Source: Achatina immaculata (taxonomy: Eukaryota > Mollusca > Gastropoda > Stylommatophora > Achatinidae). Taken from it: a stretch of 64,000 bases of DNA. The notes under the pieces are model-generated. The model ran no database searches and was not told where the DNA came from. It was given only the letters and a program-made list of their open reading frames with translations. Positions within the stretch are counted from its first letter, which is position 1. Each line of letters starts with the position of its first letter. The DNA lies in contig CM019697.1 of the NCBI GenBank assembly GCA_009760885.1, positions 30,620,710 through 30,684,709 of the forward strand, written 5' to 3'. Made by a program: the position numbers and the translations under genes. Of the stretch, positions 20,963-32,499 are shown in pieces.

Positions 20963-23375
20963 TCATCATCATCATCAGGTGCCATGCCGACTGGCGTTGG
21001 CTATTATGCTTCTCCAGAGTACCCGATCCTTCATGCAGGCCATCAGTTCAGTTGGTGATCTCCTCTCACACCATCCCGTCAGACTGTCCAGTATCATCTC
21101 TCTTGGTCTTCCTCTTGATCTTCTTCCTTCTATTTTTCCTGTTGTTATAATATTTTCAATGCCCCCTCTTCTCATTGCATGTCCTATGAAAGTACATTGT
21201 CTCTCTCTTATCTTTCTGACAAGGTTTTTTGTCTCTCCAGCTCTTCTCATACATTCTTCATTAGTTATTTTTGCTGTCCAGGGGATTCGCAACATTCTTC
21301 TAATAAACCACATTTCTGCTGCTTCCAATGATTTTTGTGCAGACTTGCCTATTGTCCATGATTCACTTCCATATAACAAGATAGGTTCAATATAGCTTCT
21401 TCTTCTTCTTCTTCGTTCGCACTGTCTGTCTATATCTGCAGTCCTGTCTCTTGGACAAATTTCACTGTTTTTTATAATTCATGTATGGAACCATAGAGCT
21501 TATCTTCTTTAGTGGTTTCACTGGGCCAGTAATTATTTCTCAGTGACTCGTAGTTGATGCAGTTCTGGAGGATATGTTCCACAGTTTGGGGCACCTGGGC
21601 ACATGTACTCAGATTAGTAGTACCAACCTTAAACTTTGTATACATATGACTTTGGAGTCGGCTGTGTCCTGTTCGGAGACGGAAGATGGTGACTTGTTCC
21701 TTTCTGTTTAGCATGTGATAGTCATCATGTGGTGGTGTTTGTGGCTTCCTGTAGGTTTTTATCATGCTTTTCTTCTGATTATAAGTGATTGGTATGTCTG
21801 GTTGCTCCATTTCAGTGCCCTCTTTGGCCAGTTGGTCAGCTTTCTCATTGCCTGGTATCCCACAGTGGGAGGGAATCCATTGCAAAGTGACTCCATGTTG
21901 TAAGCCAATTTTTGACAAGGCATCCTTAAGGTCTGGTAGTTTGTTGCACTGAAGAGCCTCCAGTACTGATCTTGCATCTGTGAGAATTACTACAGGACAT
22001 GTATCAATTCTGGAGTCTGATAGTTTTTCAACTGCAGCAATAATTGCCCTAACTTCTGCATCAAAGTTGTTGCAGTATTTACCAGTGGGTATGGAAATCT
22101 TGTCAATGGTGTTGTTTGGATATTCAATATATGCTCCTGCCCCTCCATTCTTTATGGCATTATGTGCAGATCCATCTGTATACACACGTATCCAGGTGTC
22201 ACATGGATATTTGTCATCTAGAACACTAAGTGTGGTTGTTGATCTTACAAGACTACTCTGCATCTCACCATTCTGCACACCTTTCACTTCAGTCTGAATA
22301 GATATTTGTGTATAATCTGCTTCTTTCCATGGTGTATACTCTGGTACAGATGATAATGGAGCGACTACAGTTGGAAGGTCAAGTATCAGCTTACGCATAC
22401 GCTTGGCCTGATGAATGAAGCTGCTTCTTTTAAGCCGCCCTAATGCCAAGTTATTGAATCTCTCCTTCAGGGGATGGCTTACAGAGCTAAGGAATTTTTC
22501 TCCCATGGTCATGACCTTTGTGTCTCTACGTTCCTTTAGCGCTTGAACACCAACTATTTTCTGCATTTCTACTATTGGTGTGGACCTCATGGCACCTGTG
22601 ATAATCCGTAGTGACTGATTTTGAACCTTGTCTAGATTATGCAGCGTAGTGTTTGATGCTGTGCACCAAGATGTTGAGCCATATTCTAAATGTGGTAGAA
22701 TACTTTGCCGACATACATTCTTGAGGATTCTTTCACTAGCTCCCCATGTGGTTCCACTCAGTTTTCTTAATATGGCTAGTTTTCTTCTGGCTTTTGCTTC
22801 TGCACTGTTGATGTGTTGCTTCCACGTCAGTTTTGAGTCAAGAGTCACTCCTAAGTAAGTGGGTTGGTTGTCCATCCTTAAGGGTATTTCATTTACAAAG
22901 ATCTTACCTGCTTTCTGTTTAGATGAGAGGGTGAACAGAGTGGTACTTGATTTCTCTGTGTTGATACTTACACACCATTTGTTTGTCCATGATGTCAAGA
23001 TGTCTGCTGCTCTTTGGAGTCTCTGTGTAGCAACTGTCGCATATTCATCTGTACACCACATGACCAGATCATCTGCATACAGTGCCGCTTTGATTCCATA
23101 GGGAAGTTCCTTGACCAGGTCATTAATGAATACAAGGAATAGTGTAGGCGAAAGGACTCCTCCTTGTGGTACACCGTGTCGCAGAAGTACTTTCTGGCTG
23201 TTGTGTCCATCCATTACGTTCAATATAGCATTTTAGGACTCGTTTTCTAACATTCGTTGATAACGATGTGTTAGCTAATATGTTTCTCATCCTCTGAAAT
23301 GCAGTCTTTGCTTGGCCTATTCTGTTCCTAATTTCTGTTTTGCATTTCCCATCTGAAGTTATTATTTGAAAGCTA
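20963..23375 (-). mobile_element. LINE A copy interrupted by LINE F
   Basis: Two halves of one LINE A copy. 23230-23375 (- strand) reads TEIRNRIGQAKTAFQRMRNI then RKRVLKCYIE. It resumes at 21379 with LLYGSESWTIGKSAQKSLEA and goes to ITTGKIEGRRSRGRPREMIL and the terminal ASRHGT. The 3' end is a (TGA)n run at 20963-20976. LINE F occupies 21397-23217. Confidence 0.88.
21397..23217 (-). mobile_element. LINE F copy: RT plus RNase H, nested in LINE A
   Basis: A 1821-bp 5'-truncated LINE with an intact 580-residue frame (21472-23217, - strand). RT motifs are HGVPQGGVLSPTLF and ALYADDLVMWC. A thumb region and a linker follow. An RNase H domain has VYTDGSA, the GGAGAYIEY strand, a glutamate in FDAEVRAI, ILTDARSVLEAL and WIPSHCGIPGNEKADQLAKE. 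A CxH/C cluster (CAQVPQTVEHILQNC) closes the protein. RT with RNase H is typical of I/R1/Jockey-group LINEs. The tail is (GAA)n. Twelve-bp duplications GTTCAATATAGC lie at 21385-21396 and 23218-23229. The undamaged frame implies a young insertion. Confidence 0.93.
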
Positions 23376-23404
23376 AATGAACAAAAATAAAAAAAAGGTA
23401 ATCC

Positions 23405-23640
23405 TGTTGTGCCTTAGAGGCACATAGGGATATGATGTTAATGCACATATTTTCCTTGACCTGTCAGCACACTAGAGGGTGATATGGTCAGTATCACGTC
23501 TGGCTGCCTTTTCTTCCCCAACTCCAGAAGAAGTCGGGTACCCATTTCTACAGCTGGGTAACTGGGGCACCTCCGGCTGGATTCAAACCCACTGACCTTT
23601 GCCATGAGAGACCAGTGCCACTTCGCCACTCAGACGCCCA
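23405..23640 (-). mobile_element. tRNA-derived SINE, fairly complete
   Basis: On the - strand the head begins TGGGCGTCTGAG with an A-box-like TGGCGAAGTGG and a B-box-like GGTTTGAATCC. A central block includes GCCCCAGTTACCCAGCTGTA, the layout seen in Ceph-/Meta-type SINEs (assignment from memory, not checked). The tail-side block has GGAAAATATGTGCATTAACA. Confidence 0.8.
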
Positions 23641-25660
23641 AATAAAAGCTTTCCTTTAAACATACAAAACTATAGTGCTACAGTGAACAAAAGCTTTCCT
23701 TTAAACATACAAAACTATAGTGCTACAGTGAACAAAAGCTTTCCTTTAAACATACAAAACTATAGTACTACAGTGAACAAAAGCTTACCTTTAAACATAC
23801 AAAACTATAGTACTACAGTGAACAAAAGCTTTCCTTTAAACATACAAAACTATAGTACTACAGTGAACAAAAGCTTTCCTTTAAACATACAAAACTATAG
23901 TACTACAGTCAACAAAAGCTTTCCTTTAAACATACAAAACTATAGTACTACAGTGAACAAAAGCTTTCCGTTAAACATACAAAACTATAGTACTACAGTG
24001 AACAAAAGCTTTCCTTTAAACATACAAAACTATAGTACTACAATGAACAAAAGCTTTCCTTTAAACATACAAAACTATAGTACTACAGTGAACAAAAGCT
24101 TACCTTTAAACATACAAAACTATAGTACTACAGTCAACAAAAGCTTTCCTTTAAACATACAAAACTATAGTACTACAGTGAACAAAAGCTTTCCTTTAAA
24201 CATACAAAACTATAGTACTACAGTGAACAAAAGCTTTCCTTTAAACATACAAAACTATAGTACTACAGTGAACAAAAGCTTTCCTTTAAACATACAAAAC
24301 TATAGTACTACAGTCAACAAAAGCTTTCCTTTAAACATACAAAACTATAGTACTACAGTCAACAAAAGCTTTCCTTTAAACATACAAAACTATAGTGCTA
24401 CAGTGAACAAAAGCTTTCCTTTAAACATACAAAACTATAGTGCTACAGTGAACAAAAGCTTTCCTTTAAACATACAAAACTATAGTACTACAGTGAACAA
24501 AAGCTTACCTTTAAACATACAAAACTATAGTACTACAGTGAACAAAAGCTTTCCTTTAAACATACAAAACTATAGTACTACAGTGAACAAAAGCTTTCCT
24601 TTAAACATACAAAACTATAGTACTACAGTCAACAAAAGCTTTCCTTTAAACATACAAAACTATAGTACTACAGTGAACAAAAGCTTTCCGTTAAACATAC
24701 AAAACTATAGTACTACAGTGAACAAAAGCTTTCCTTTAAACATACAAAACTATAGTACTACAGTGAACAAAAGCTTTCCTTTAAACATACAAAACTATAG
24801 TACTACAGTGAACAAAAGCTTTCCTTTAAACATACAAAACTATAGTACTACAGTCAACAAAAGCTTTCCTTTAAACATACAAAACTATAGTACTACAGTG
24901 AACAAAAGCTTTCCTTTAAACATACAAAACTATAGTACTACAGTGAACAAAAGCTTTCCTTTAAACATACAAAACTATAGTACTACAGTGAACAAAAGCT
25001 TTCCTTTAAACATACAAAACTATAGTACTACAGTCAACAAAAGCTTTCCTTTAAACATACAAAACTATAGTACTACAGTCAACAAAAGCTTTCCTTTAAA
25101 CATACAAAACTATAGTACTACAGTGAACAAAAGCTTTCCTTTAAACATACAAAACTATAGTACTACAGTGAACAAAAGCTTTCCTTTAAACATACAAAAC
25201 TATAGTACTACAGTCAACAAAAGCTTTCCTTTAAACATACAAAACTATAGTACTACAGTCAACAAAAGCTTTCCTTTAAACATACAAAACTATAGTACTA
25301 CAGTCAACAAAAGCTTTCGTTTAAACATACAAAACTATAGTACTACAGTCAACAAAAGCTTTCCTTTAAACATACAAAACTATAGTACTACAGTCAACAA
25401 AAGCTTTCCTTTAAACATACAAAACTATAGTACTACAGTCAACAAAAGCTTTCCTTTAAACATACAAAACTATAGTACTATAGTCAACAAAAGCTTTCCT
25501 TTAAACATACAAAACTATAGTACTACAGTCAACAAAAGCTTTCCTTTAAACATACAAAACTATAGTACTACAGTCAACAAAAGCTTACCTTTAAACATGC
25601 AAAACTGTAGTGCTACAATGAATAAAAGCTTACCATTAAATATTTTGTTCCTTGAGAAAG
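23641..25660. repeat. 45-bp minisatellite, 44-45 units
   Basis: Unit starts step by exactly 45 bp from 23641 to 25621 (AACAAAAGCTTTCCTTTAAA, then CATACAAAACTATAGTACTA and CAGTG or CAGTC). Units are nearly identical. Variants (TACCT, TTCCG, GTGCTA, CAGTC) mark a higher-order duplication of 16 units. As 45 divides by three, one frame stays open through the array (a 15-residue NKSFPLNIQNYSTTV repeat). Its first part has no ATG, and I do not treat it as a gene. Confidence 0.97.
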
Positions 25661-25679
25661 AATAAATGATATGCTAAAT

Positions 25680-25995
25680 CACATGAGAAGCATCCATCTG
25701 TCTACTTCAGTATGAAGACGGAAACTCCTAGAGGATGTCTAACCTCCTTAATCGTAAAAGCCATGACTGAAAAGTTGGCAGTGAAATGTGTATGTTATAG
25801 CTAGCCAATCTTTGAGTGGAAAGGAAATGGTTATAACTGAAAAGTTGGCAGTGAAATGTGTATGTTATAGCTAGCCAAACTTTGAGTGGAAAGGAAATGG
25901 TTATGTTATAGCTAGCCAATCTTTGAGTGGAAAGGAAATGGTTATAACTGAAAAGCAACAAAAGAGCAAAGTGACAAAATGGAGGTCTGCTGTAA
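25680..25995 (-). repeat. Interspersed repeat with internal ~69-bp tandem
   Basis: A block with GTTATAGCTAGCCAATCTTT and GAGTGGAAAGGAAATGGTT is repeated two and a half times. The flanks match the opposite-strand copy at 36200-36395, so this is one dispersed family. Confidence 0.75.
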
Positions 25996-27400
25996 TGTGC
26001 ACTCAAATTGTCTTATTTCTATGTTTGTACCCTTTATCTCAAGTGCTTTTATTTTTTTTTCTTACTTATTCTACTTGCTTGGTTTAACTTTGGTGTGAGA
26101 AACAAGTTTGTGGCAAGTTTAATGTTTCCAATATTTCATTATTATCCAATTTATCCCTGTACAAATGATTTATGCAGCATTCATGTATTCAGTTTGATGT
26201 TAGATTTAGCATACCACTGCTGGTCAAGATCCAACTTAACTTTATTGAAAGGCTAGATGGAAACAGGCATATCACGAGAGAATGTGAACAAAGTGGAAAT
26301 TGATATGTTTCTTATCGTGGTGAAACTTGGCATTGCTGCTCACTGCGAGGGCATCTTGTGTATGCCAAGAAAGAGACAAAACAGTGGTAATTACTTGTCA
26401 TAGCTATTGTTTGGCAGAAGGGCACACATTTTTATCAGAAAGCATTCAGATCAAGAATATTCTAGTTTATTCCATTCATCTATTGTGTGGTGTAAGTTTC
26501 CAGTTCACTGTGCAGACAACACAACAGGAAACAGATGTGGAAGAAAAAAGGAAACATGCAAATGGGAGACAGCACATTTTATTTTGTGCAATCCTTGGTG
26601 TTTACAGGCACTTCAGTTGCCTTTATTTCTCAGTGCAGAATTGAAATTATTTGCTTCTCAGCTTCCTTTTTTTCCTTTGAGTTTTTGAGTGATTATCAGG
26701 TTCTTTAACTTCTGTTTTCTCATGTCTGCAGAATTTTAAAATGTATTTTCCTTATGGTGCCCCCCCGGTTTTCATTGTTCTGGGACTTGCATGATTACTT
26801 CTTCACTCATTTTTCTGGCAGTCCAAGAATATGTTACATCTTTCTCCAGAACCACATTTCAGTTTCATCAACTTGTTTATTGTCAGTCAGCATGGTTAGG
26901 ATCTACAGAATCACATAACCCAACTCTCTGACAATCATTCACAGCTAACCAAATAAAAGTATGAACAAAACTGTAGAAATATGATGTATTTATTTAAAAC
27001 AAAAAACTTTCATTTTTATGAATTATACAACTCTTATGAGGTACAGAAAACAGAGTATATAAAAATAAATACATACTTTCAGATAGTACATAGTTTGTGA
27101 TAATGACTACACCTTTCATAGAGAATGCTAGTAAATATAAAAGTTGTTCATAACCAAAACAGAAGCATAAATAAATGTAGACTATATGTAAAAGTCTTCA
27201 TTACAAGTTCAAGGTTCCAGAACAAAGTTCATGAGAGAACAAAATTTATTTTACCACTTTCAGACAAACAAATTTAGTGTTTTAATATAAAATAATAATC
27301 CATCTTAGGATAAAATAAATTTTAAAAAGTACACTAAAAATACTATCTAATAACTTGATAAATGAAAAAAAAATTACAATATATACATAGATATTATCTT
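25996..27400. other. Unassigned AT-rich DNA
   Basis: No exon or repeat family was recognised with confidence. Open frames near 26330-26690 have no recognisable domain. Confidence 0.45.
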
Positions 27401-27404
27401 ACAT

Positions 27405-28215
27405 CCTGTGCTATTAAATGTCGCCTAGGGCTCACATGGTATTTCACCAAATCATCCTGTTTTTCAACCTCATCAAGGGATTTTATGCCTACTACTCTCT
27501 TAACAATGTCTTCTTTAAAGTTTCATGTGCTCAACCTCTTTTTCTTCGGCCTGTTATGTTTGTGATAGCTTGTTGTGGGATTTTCTGTTTCTTCTCATAA
27601 TATGACTGATATATGTCCATTTCTTTTTTTTTTTATCACCCATGAGACTGGTTGTCTACTCATCTGCCTTATCTCTACATTGTTCTTAAGTTCATCACAT
27701 TTTATATAGAGTATTTTCCTTAGGCATTTGTTTTCAAAAGAGTGTTGTGCATTTCTTTAGTTGTTTTCTAGCTTTCGCATGCATAAATGAAGGTGGATAT
27801 TACATTTGAATTGGATAATCTTAGCTTGTTTTTTATGCTTATAATTTTAGAGTGCCATATGTTCTCAAGATTCTTGAAGGTCAATGGTGCTTTTGCATTT
27901 TGAATTCTAACTTCCTTTCTAGTGTCACCATCCTGGTCTATGTAGCTGCCTTGCAAGGTATGCAGACTGGTTTACTTCTTCAACAGCTGTTCCTACTGTG
28001 TATATTTTCCCTTCTTGATTAATGGGAAGTGTCATCACTTTTGTTTTTTCTTTGTTAATTTCAAGACCTATTTTGCTAGCCAGTGAAGACAGGGTATCTG
28101 TTTTTTTCTTGCATCAATTTCACAATGTCACTGATAGGAGTTATGTCATCTGCAAAATCAAGATCTTCTAGTTGGGTCCCATGTACCCAATCAATGCTCA
28201 TTTCACCTGTGCAAC
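27405..28215 (-). mobile_element. LINE B copy 4
   Basis: Family B 3' end at the left (ACATCCTGTGCTATTAAATG). On the - strand it extends back through SYIDQDGDTRKEVRI to the segment just after the RT catalytic site (DWVHGTQLEDLDFADDIT-like, about 28190-28140). Heavily mutated. Confidence 0.85.
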
Positions 28216-28600
28216 ATTATACATAGAGATATACTATACATAAAATAATACATTTCTTAATTTCTCCTGGCCATCAGGTCTCGTGCACCCAGCCTTCATG
28301 GTGGTCTTTCTGCAGCATTTCTAGGTTTATTTTTACACTTTCTTCATTCAAATTGAGGTAACTTTTTGGGTGTAGAATATTTGCCTTTTTAAGTTTTAAA
28401 GGAAAATGTAAACCATATGAACACACCTGAATTCTTTTCAGCACATTATTTATATGTGCATATCTGAACTCTATATAAGCTGTTTGTTTGATCCATCGTC
28501 TGAAAATTTTTATTCATGAAGATAATCATTGAAATATAAAGGGTGATAATATTGTGTAAAAGATAAGTTTTCTTTTTTTTTTTCCCTCAGTTTCACAAAT

Positions 28601-28627
28601 CTTGATACACACACACACACACACACA
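28601..28627. repeat. (CA)n microsatellite
   Basis: An ACACAC run of about 26 bp followed by AAAAACAAAAA. Confidence 0.95.
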
Positions 28628-28724
28628 AAAACAAAAATTGTTCAGCAGCTATGTACCTCATTAACCGTTACAGTTTTAAAAAATAACATGTACATCAAAG
28701 AAAATGAATAACTACAAAATGAAC

Positions 28725-29225
28725 AGTCAGTCATTTGCGTGTCCCTTGCAGAACTTTGCCTCCCTAACAGCTCTCCTGTCGGCCTCTAGCTTGTAAGCAA
28801 GATGCCCTGCAGCTGATGCCTCCTTTTGCAGATTATCAACGATGTCTTGCAGCCATCTTCACCTTGGTCTTCCACTCTTTCTTTTTTCCCATTATGTGCC
28901 CTTCCAATACAGTCTTCAAATTATCATGATGTTTAATGTGTCCAAAATATTTAAGTTTTCTCTGTTTAATCTTAAGCCAGCCTTCTTCAATATTAAGTTC
29001 TTGTAGTATGGGTATATATATTTTTTTTTTGTGTCCATGTTATTTGAATAACTCTTCTGTAGTATTTACATTCAAAAGCATTTATGTGTTTCTCAGGTGT
29101 TTTGTTAAGTGTCCAGGTCTCACAGGTATATGTTGCAATGAGAATGATGCATGCCCTTAAAAATCTTATTTTTGTAGATCTGTCTGTCCACAGCTTCTTT
29201 AGTTGTTTTACTTTTTGAAGAGCAA
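28725..29225 (-). mobile_element. LINE D fragment (3' part)
   Basis: The left end (TTTGCGTGTCCCTTGCAGAA) equals the 3' end of LINE D at 53582. On the - strand it includes the GYIMGK/KRGRP-type block and the ACETWT-like block, damaged by stops. Confidence 0.8.
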
Positions 29226-29229
29226 AATG

Positions 29230-29940
29230 AACATGTATAATATTTTCTTTTCATGAAAAGTTAAGTGATGAATTTTCATGAACTGAAAAGAAAAACTGGT
29301 ACCTTTACAACAAAGTTTCTGCTGCTGTCATATGATAGTTAAAGCAGTTGCAGCTATTGTCACACACTGAGTTAAAACAGTTGTGGAGAGGAGTTTCTGT
29401 TTCATGTAAAAGTGAAATCTAAAGACTGAAAAGAAGAAAGAAACTCTGAATATCAGTCTGATTTGAGACAACTGTGGGCAAAGATGATATGCCCTGGTTG
29501 TCAGTACACTTTGCCTTGCATGGAAGTAGAAAAAAAGAAACTGGATTTTTTTAATATAATAAATCACTAATTAAAAAAAAATGCATCAGAGAAAAGGTAG
29601 TAAAAGACAATTTTTACTACAGATAATTGTTGGAAATGATCTCATGTTATACAGTGAGTGCATTTGATTGGAAGACTTGAAAATTCATCTAGAGCAATGT
29701 AATGTGATATACAAAATACTTTCTTCTTGATTATATACAGTAAATAACAGTATATTACCCAAATGTACACCAGAAATCACTGTTCTTTAGAATCTGCATT
29801 CATTTGTAATACAGAAATACTGGCATTATGAGTAATTTTGCATCTTTGTGAAAATATCAGTTTATACACAACCTTATTCTGCCATTTAGCTTGAGCTAAT
29901 GAGTGGTGTAATAAGTAGCAATAAAGGTAAATTTCCCGTT
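29230..29940. other. Unassigned AT-rich DNA
   Basis: Nothing recognisable as an exon or repeat family was found. Confidence 0.4.
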
Positions 29941-29944
29941 TTCT

Positions 29945-30110
29945 TGCCATTAAAGCATATTGGGGATACCATGTTAGGCCCATAATTCCATAACCTTCAA
30001 GACATAAAAATGTGATGTGATGTGATGAGTATAATGCCTGGTCGCGATTACTTTCCCAGATTTCTCTGGTTCCCATTTTTACAGGCTAGGTCATTCTGGG
30101 GCCTTTGGTA
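29945..30110 (-). mobile_element. SINE, truncated
   Basis: Tail-side and central blocks (AAGCATATTGGGGATACCAT, TTCTCTGGTTCCCATTTTTA) match the SINE at 36977; the tRNA head is missing. Confidence 0.65.
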
Positions 30111-31250
30111 TAACAAGTAACAGGAAACATTTGTGTATATAGTTAAAAAACTAGTAGTCATTAGTTTCAATAAAGAAAATGAAATAGAAAGTCTTCATGC
30201 TGCTTGTGTAGTGTTGGTGATTGATTTCCCTATGCTGTAGACTAGTAACGTAACAAAATCTTGGAATATAGCAACTTAAAGAGGGAATGTGTACTTACTA
30301 TAGCAAGATAAAAGTGTAGAAGTGAAGCAAATAACACATTCCCTCTTCAAGTTGTTATATAATTTCTTTTGACTTTCTAGGAAAGTTTAATTTGCTTAGC
30401 CTCCAAGCAGACTTCACCAGGCATAAAGAAGCATTCACTGCTACACCTTTATCTACTATAATAAACCAGAAATATTATTTTTTTTAAAAACACGGCATGA
30501 GAGTGAAATATACTTATGTCTGATATCCAAAAACAGACAAATAAGGTATTTTCACTCCTGTTAAATGGTCAAATCACAGAGATTCCTGTTGTTAAATACA
30601 TAGACATATGGTAAAGCATTTGAAAAATACAGCAATTTACATAATCCTTATCATAGCATAAAATACTTGTAAGAACTGTTCAGGTTCAAGGATGTGATTC
30701 CTAGAAGAGAGATGGAAGGAGTGGTTTTTTTCCTTGCTGAGTCGTGCCCCATCTTGTGTTCTGTCAGTTTAAAAAATTTTTTTTCCCAAGAACATAAAAG
30801 AAGTGAAAGAAATAATACACCATTTAATAACAAATAGAAGGACATGATAAAGACATAAATAAACAATGAAAACATAAGAAACTCCACTATAGCATAACAT
30901 AAATCTGAATAGATGATTCAGATTTGTCAGTGCTAAATTTTAAAGTCTCTGCAGTGATTTGCTACATTTGTTTTACCAATTTTGCTATTTATAACAATCC
31001 TAGCTAACATCTACATAGTGCCTGTCTCATATTTCAGTGCTATGTGCAGACTTCAAGGTCTATAAGCTCCATCCTTTTATAGTGCTTCACATTCTAATCT
31101 TTTATCGAAGGGCTTGAAAATGACAAAATTATGTCATTATCATAATGAAAATCTGCAACACATATCTAAAGTATAGCTAATCCTTCTCCTGTTGAACATT
31201 TTTTAAAATGATCTGAACATTTTATGTATACTGTGATAGGAGGATTTTAA
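30111..31250. other. Unassigned AT-rich DNA
   Basis: No coding or repeat signal could be supported. The near-repeat AATGTGTACTT/ATAACACATTCCCTCTT around 30290-30350 is a short inverted pair. Confidence 0.4.
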
Positions 31251-31254
31251 ACAT

Positions 31255-32055
31255 TAAATGGCAGGACAAGATCAGGAACGAAGAGGTCTGGGAAAGGGCA
31301 GACAAGAACCTATGAACCTAAAAATCATTTCTAGGAAGTAGAGGTGGATTGGCCACACTCTGAGAAAACCCGACACCAACATAGCAAGACTGGTACTGAC
31401 ATGGAATCCTCAAGGAAATAGAAAACGAGGAAGACCTAGACTTACTACATCTTACATCCTTCCCATGCCGTTAAATGTCACACAGGGCCAGCATGGTAGT
31501 TCACCAAAGTATCCTGTCTTCGGCGAGTTTTTCAATCTCATCAAGGGATGTTATGCCCACTGAGTTGGCTTCTCTTAACAATGTCCTCTTTAGAGTTTCA
31601 CGTGGTCAACCTCTTTTTTTTTTCAGCCTGTTGTGTTCCATTTGATAGCTTGTTTGGGGATTCTCTGATTGTTTCTTCTCATCACATGACTGACATATGT
31701 CCATCTTCTTTTTCTGATCAACCATGAGACAGGTTGTTGTTTGCTCATCCATCTGATCTCTGTGTTGTTCCTGAATTCATTCCACTTTATATCAAGTATT
31801 TTCCTTAGGCATTTGTTCTTGAAAGAGTCTAATTTCTTGTCTATTTCTTTAGTTGTTTTCCAGCTTTCATATGCATAAATGAGGGTGGATATTACATAAG
31901 AATTACTTGGAGAAGAGAAATTATGACAGCGCTCAGAGACAAGGGATGCACATGGAAGGAAGCAGAGAATAATTCCAAGAACAGGGATGATTGGAAAACC
32001 TGTATCCATGGCCTATGCTCTCATGGGAGTGAAAGATGATGATGATGATGATGTG
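31255..32055 (+). mobile_element. LINE A-like copy interrupted by LINE B
   Basis: The + strand C-terminal block runs from 31255 (KIRNEEVWERADKN), through WIGHTLRKPD and NPQGNRKRGRPRLT, to 31446. It resumes at 31903 with TWRREIMTALRDKG and DDWKTCIHGLCSHG. It ends in (GATGAT)n at 32033-32053, the microsatellite tail usual for RTE-type elements. Confidence 0.82.
31447..31902 (-). mobile_element. LINE B copy 5, nested
   Basis: Starts ACATCTTACATCCTTCCCAT and reads back through RRWTYVSHVMRRNNQRIPKQ and LIYAYESWKTTKEIDKKLDS. It sits inside the + strand LINE at a short duplication, TTACT. Confidence 0.85.
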
Positions 32056-32141
32056 TCATACTGATCTCTCCCATGAGTAAAGACTTTTAAACAGCTTCTG
32101 AAAACCCCACTATTTTCATTACATGAATGCAGATTGTAATA

Positions 32142-32493
32142 TTACACTGCTGAGCTTGCTCTTTTGATATTACCATCATGGTCTAATAAGAAATAACCTG
32201 ACTCTCCCTGCCGATCATTTTTAGGTCTCCTAGCAGGAACTGTTGCCCGTGGTGTGATTTCAGGTTTGGCACCTGGCTGCTTGATTTCTACTGTTTCATA
32301 AGCAGGTGCAGTATTTTCTGCACTAGATCTGTTAAAACCATTCTCTTCAGGTGGAGTAGGCTGTGGTTGAAAGTATCCATTCTCAGCATCACTTTTGTCC
32401 ACATCTTGGTTTCTGTCATCCGTGTCTACCTCACTGTATTCCGGGGGTGATCCATAATTTGGATTTGACTTACCAGGAAATGGAAGCTTTGGT
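32142..32493 (-). CDS. Unnamed adaptor-like gene, exon 7 (last coding exon)
   Basis: This is the final and longest exon of a seven-exon - strand gene whose product I do not recognise. The acceptor is AATTTGCAG at 32494-32502. The codon split across the intron joins exon 6 in phase (KY-R-PKLPFPG). The 117-residue tail is polar, rich in P, E and N, and has no membrane segment. It carries several tyrosines in contexts typical of phospho-docking sites: NPNYGSPPEYSEV, GYFQPQP, AYETVEI and GYFLL. Such a tail suggests a signalling scaffold or adaptor, but that is inference. The stop is followed within 100 bp by the 3' end of a LINE A copy (31255-32055), and no AATAAA is obvious nearby. The whole gene would code for about 370 residues. 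Confidence 0.6.
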
Positions 32494-32499
32494 CTGCAA

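Noticed and set aside
23683..25665. A 660-residue protein-coding gene
   Set aside because: It is the 45-bp minisatellite read in the one open frame; it has no ATG at its start, no splice context and no homology.
26327..26688. Cysteine-containing open frames as a gene
   Set aside because: Two overlapping frames, no recognisable domain and no splice sites that I trust.
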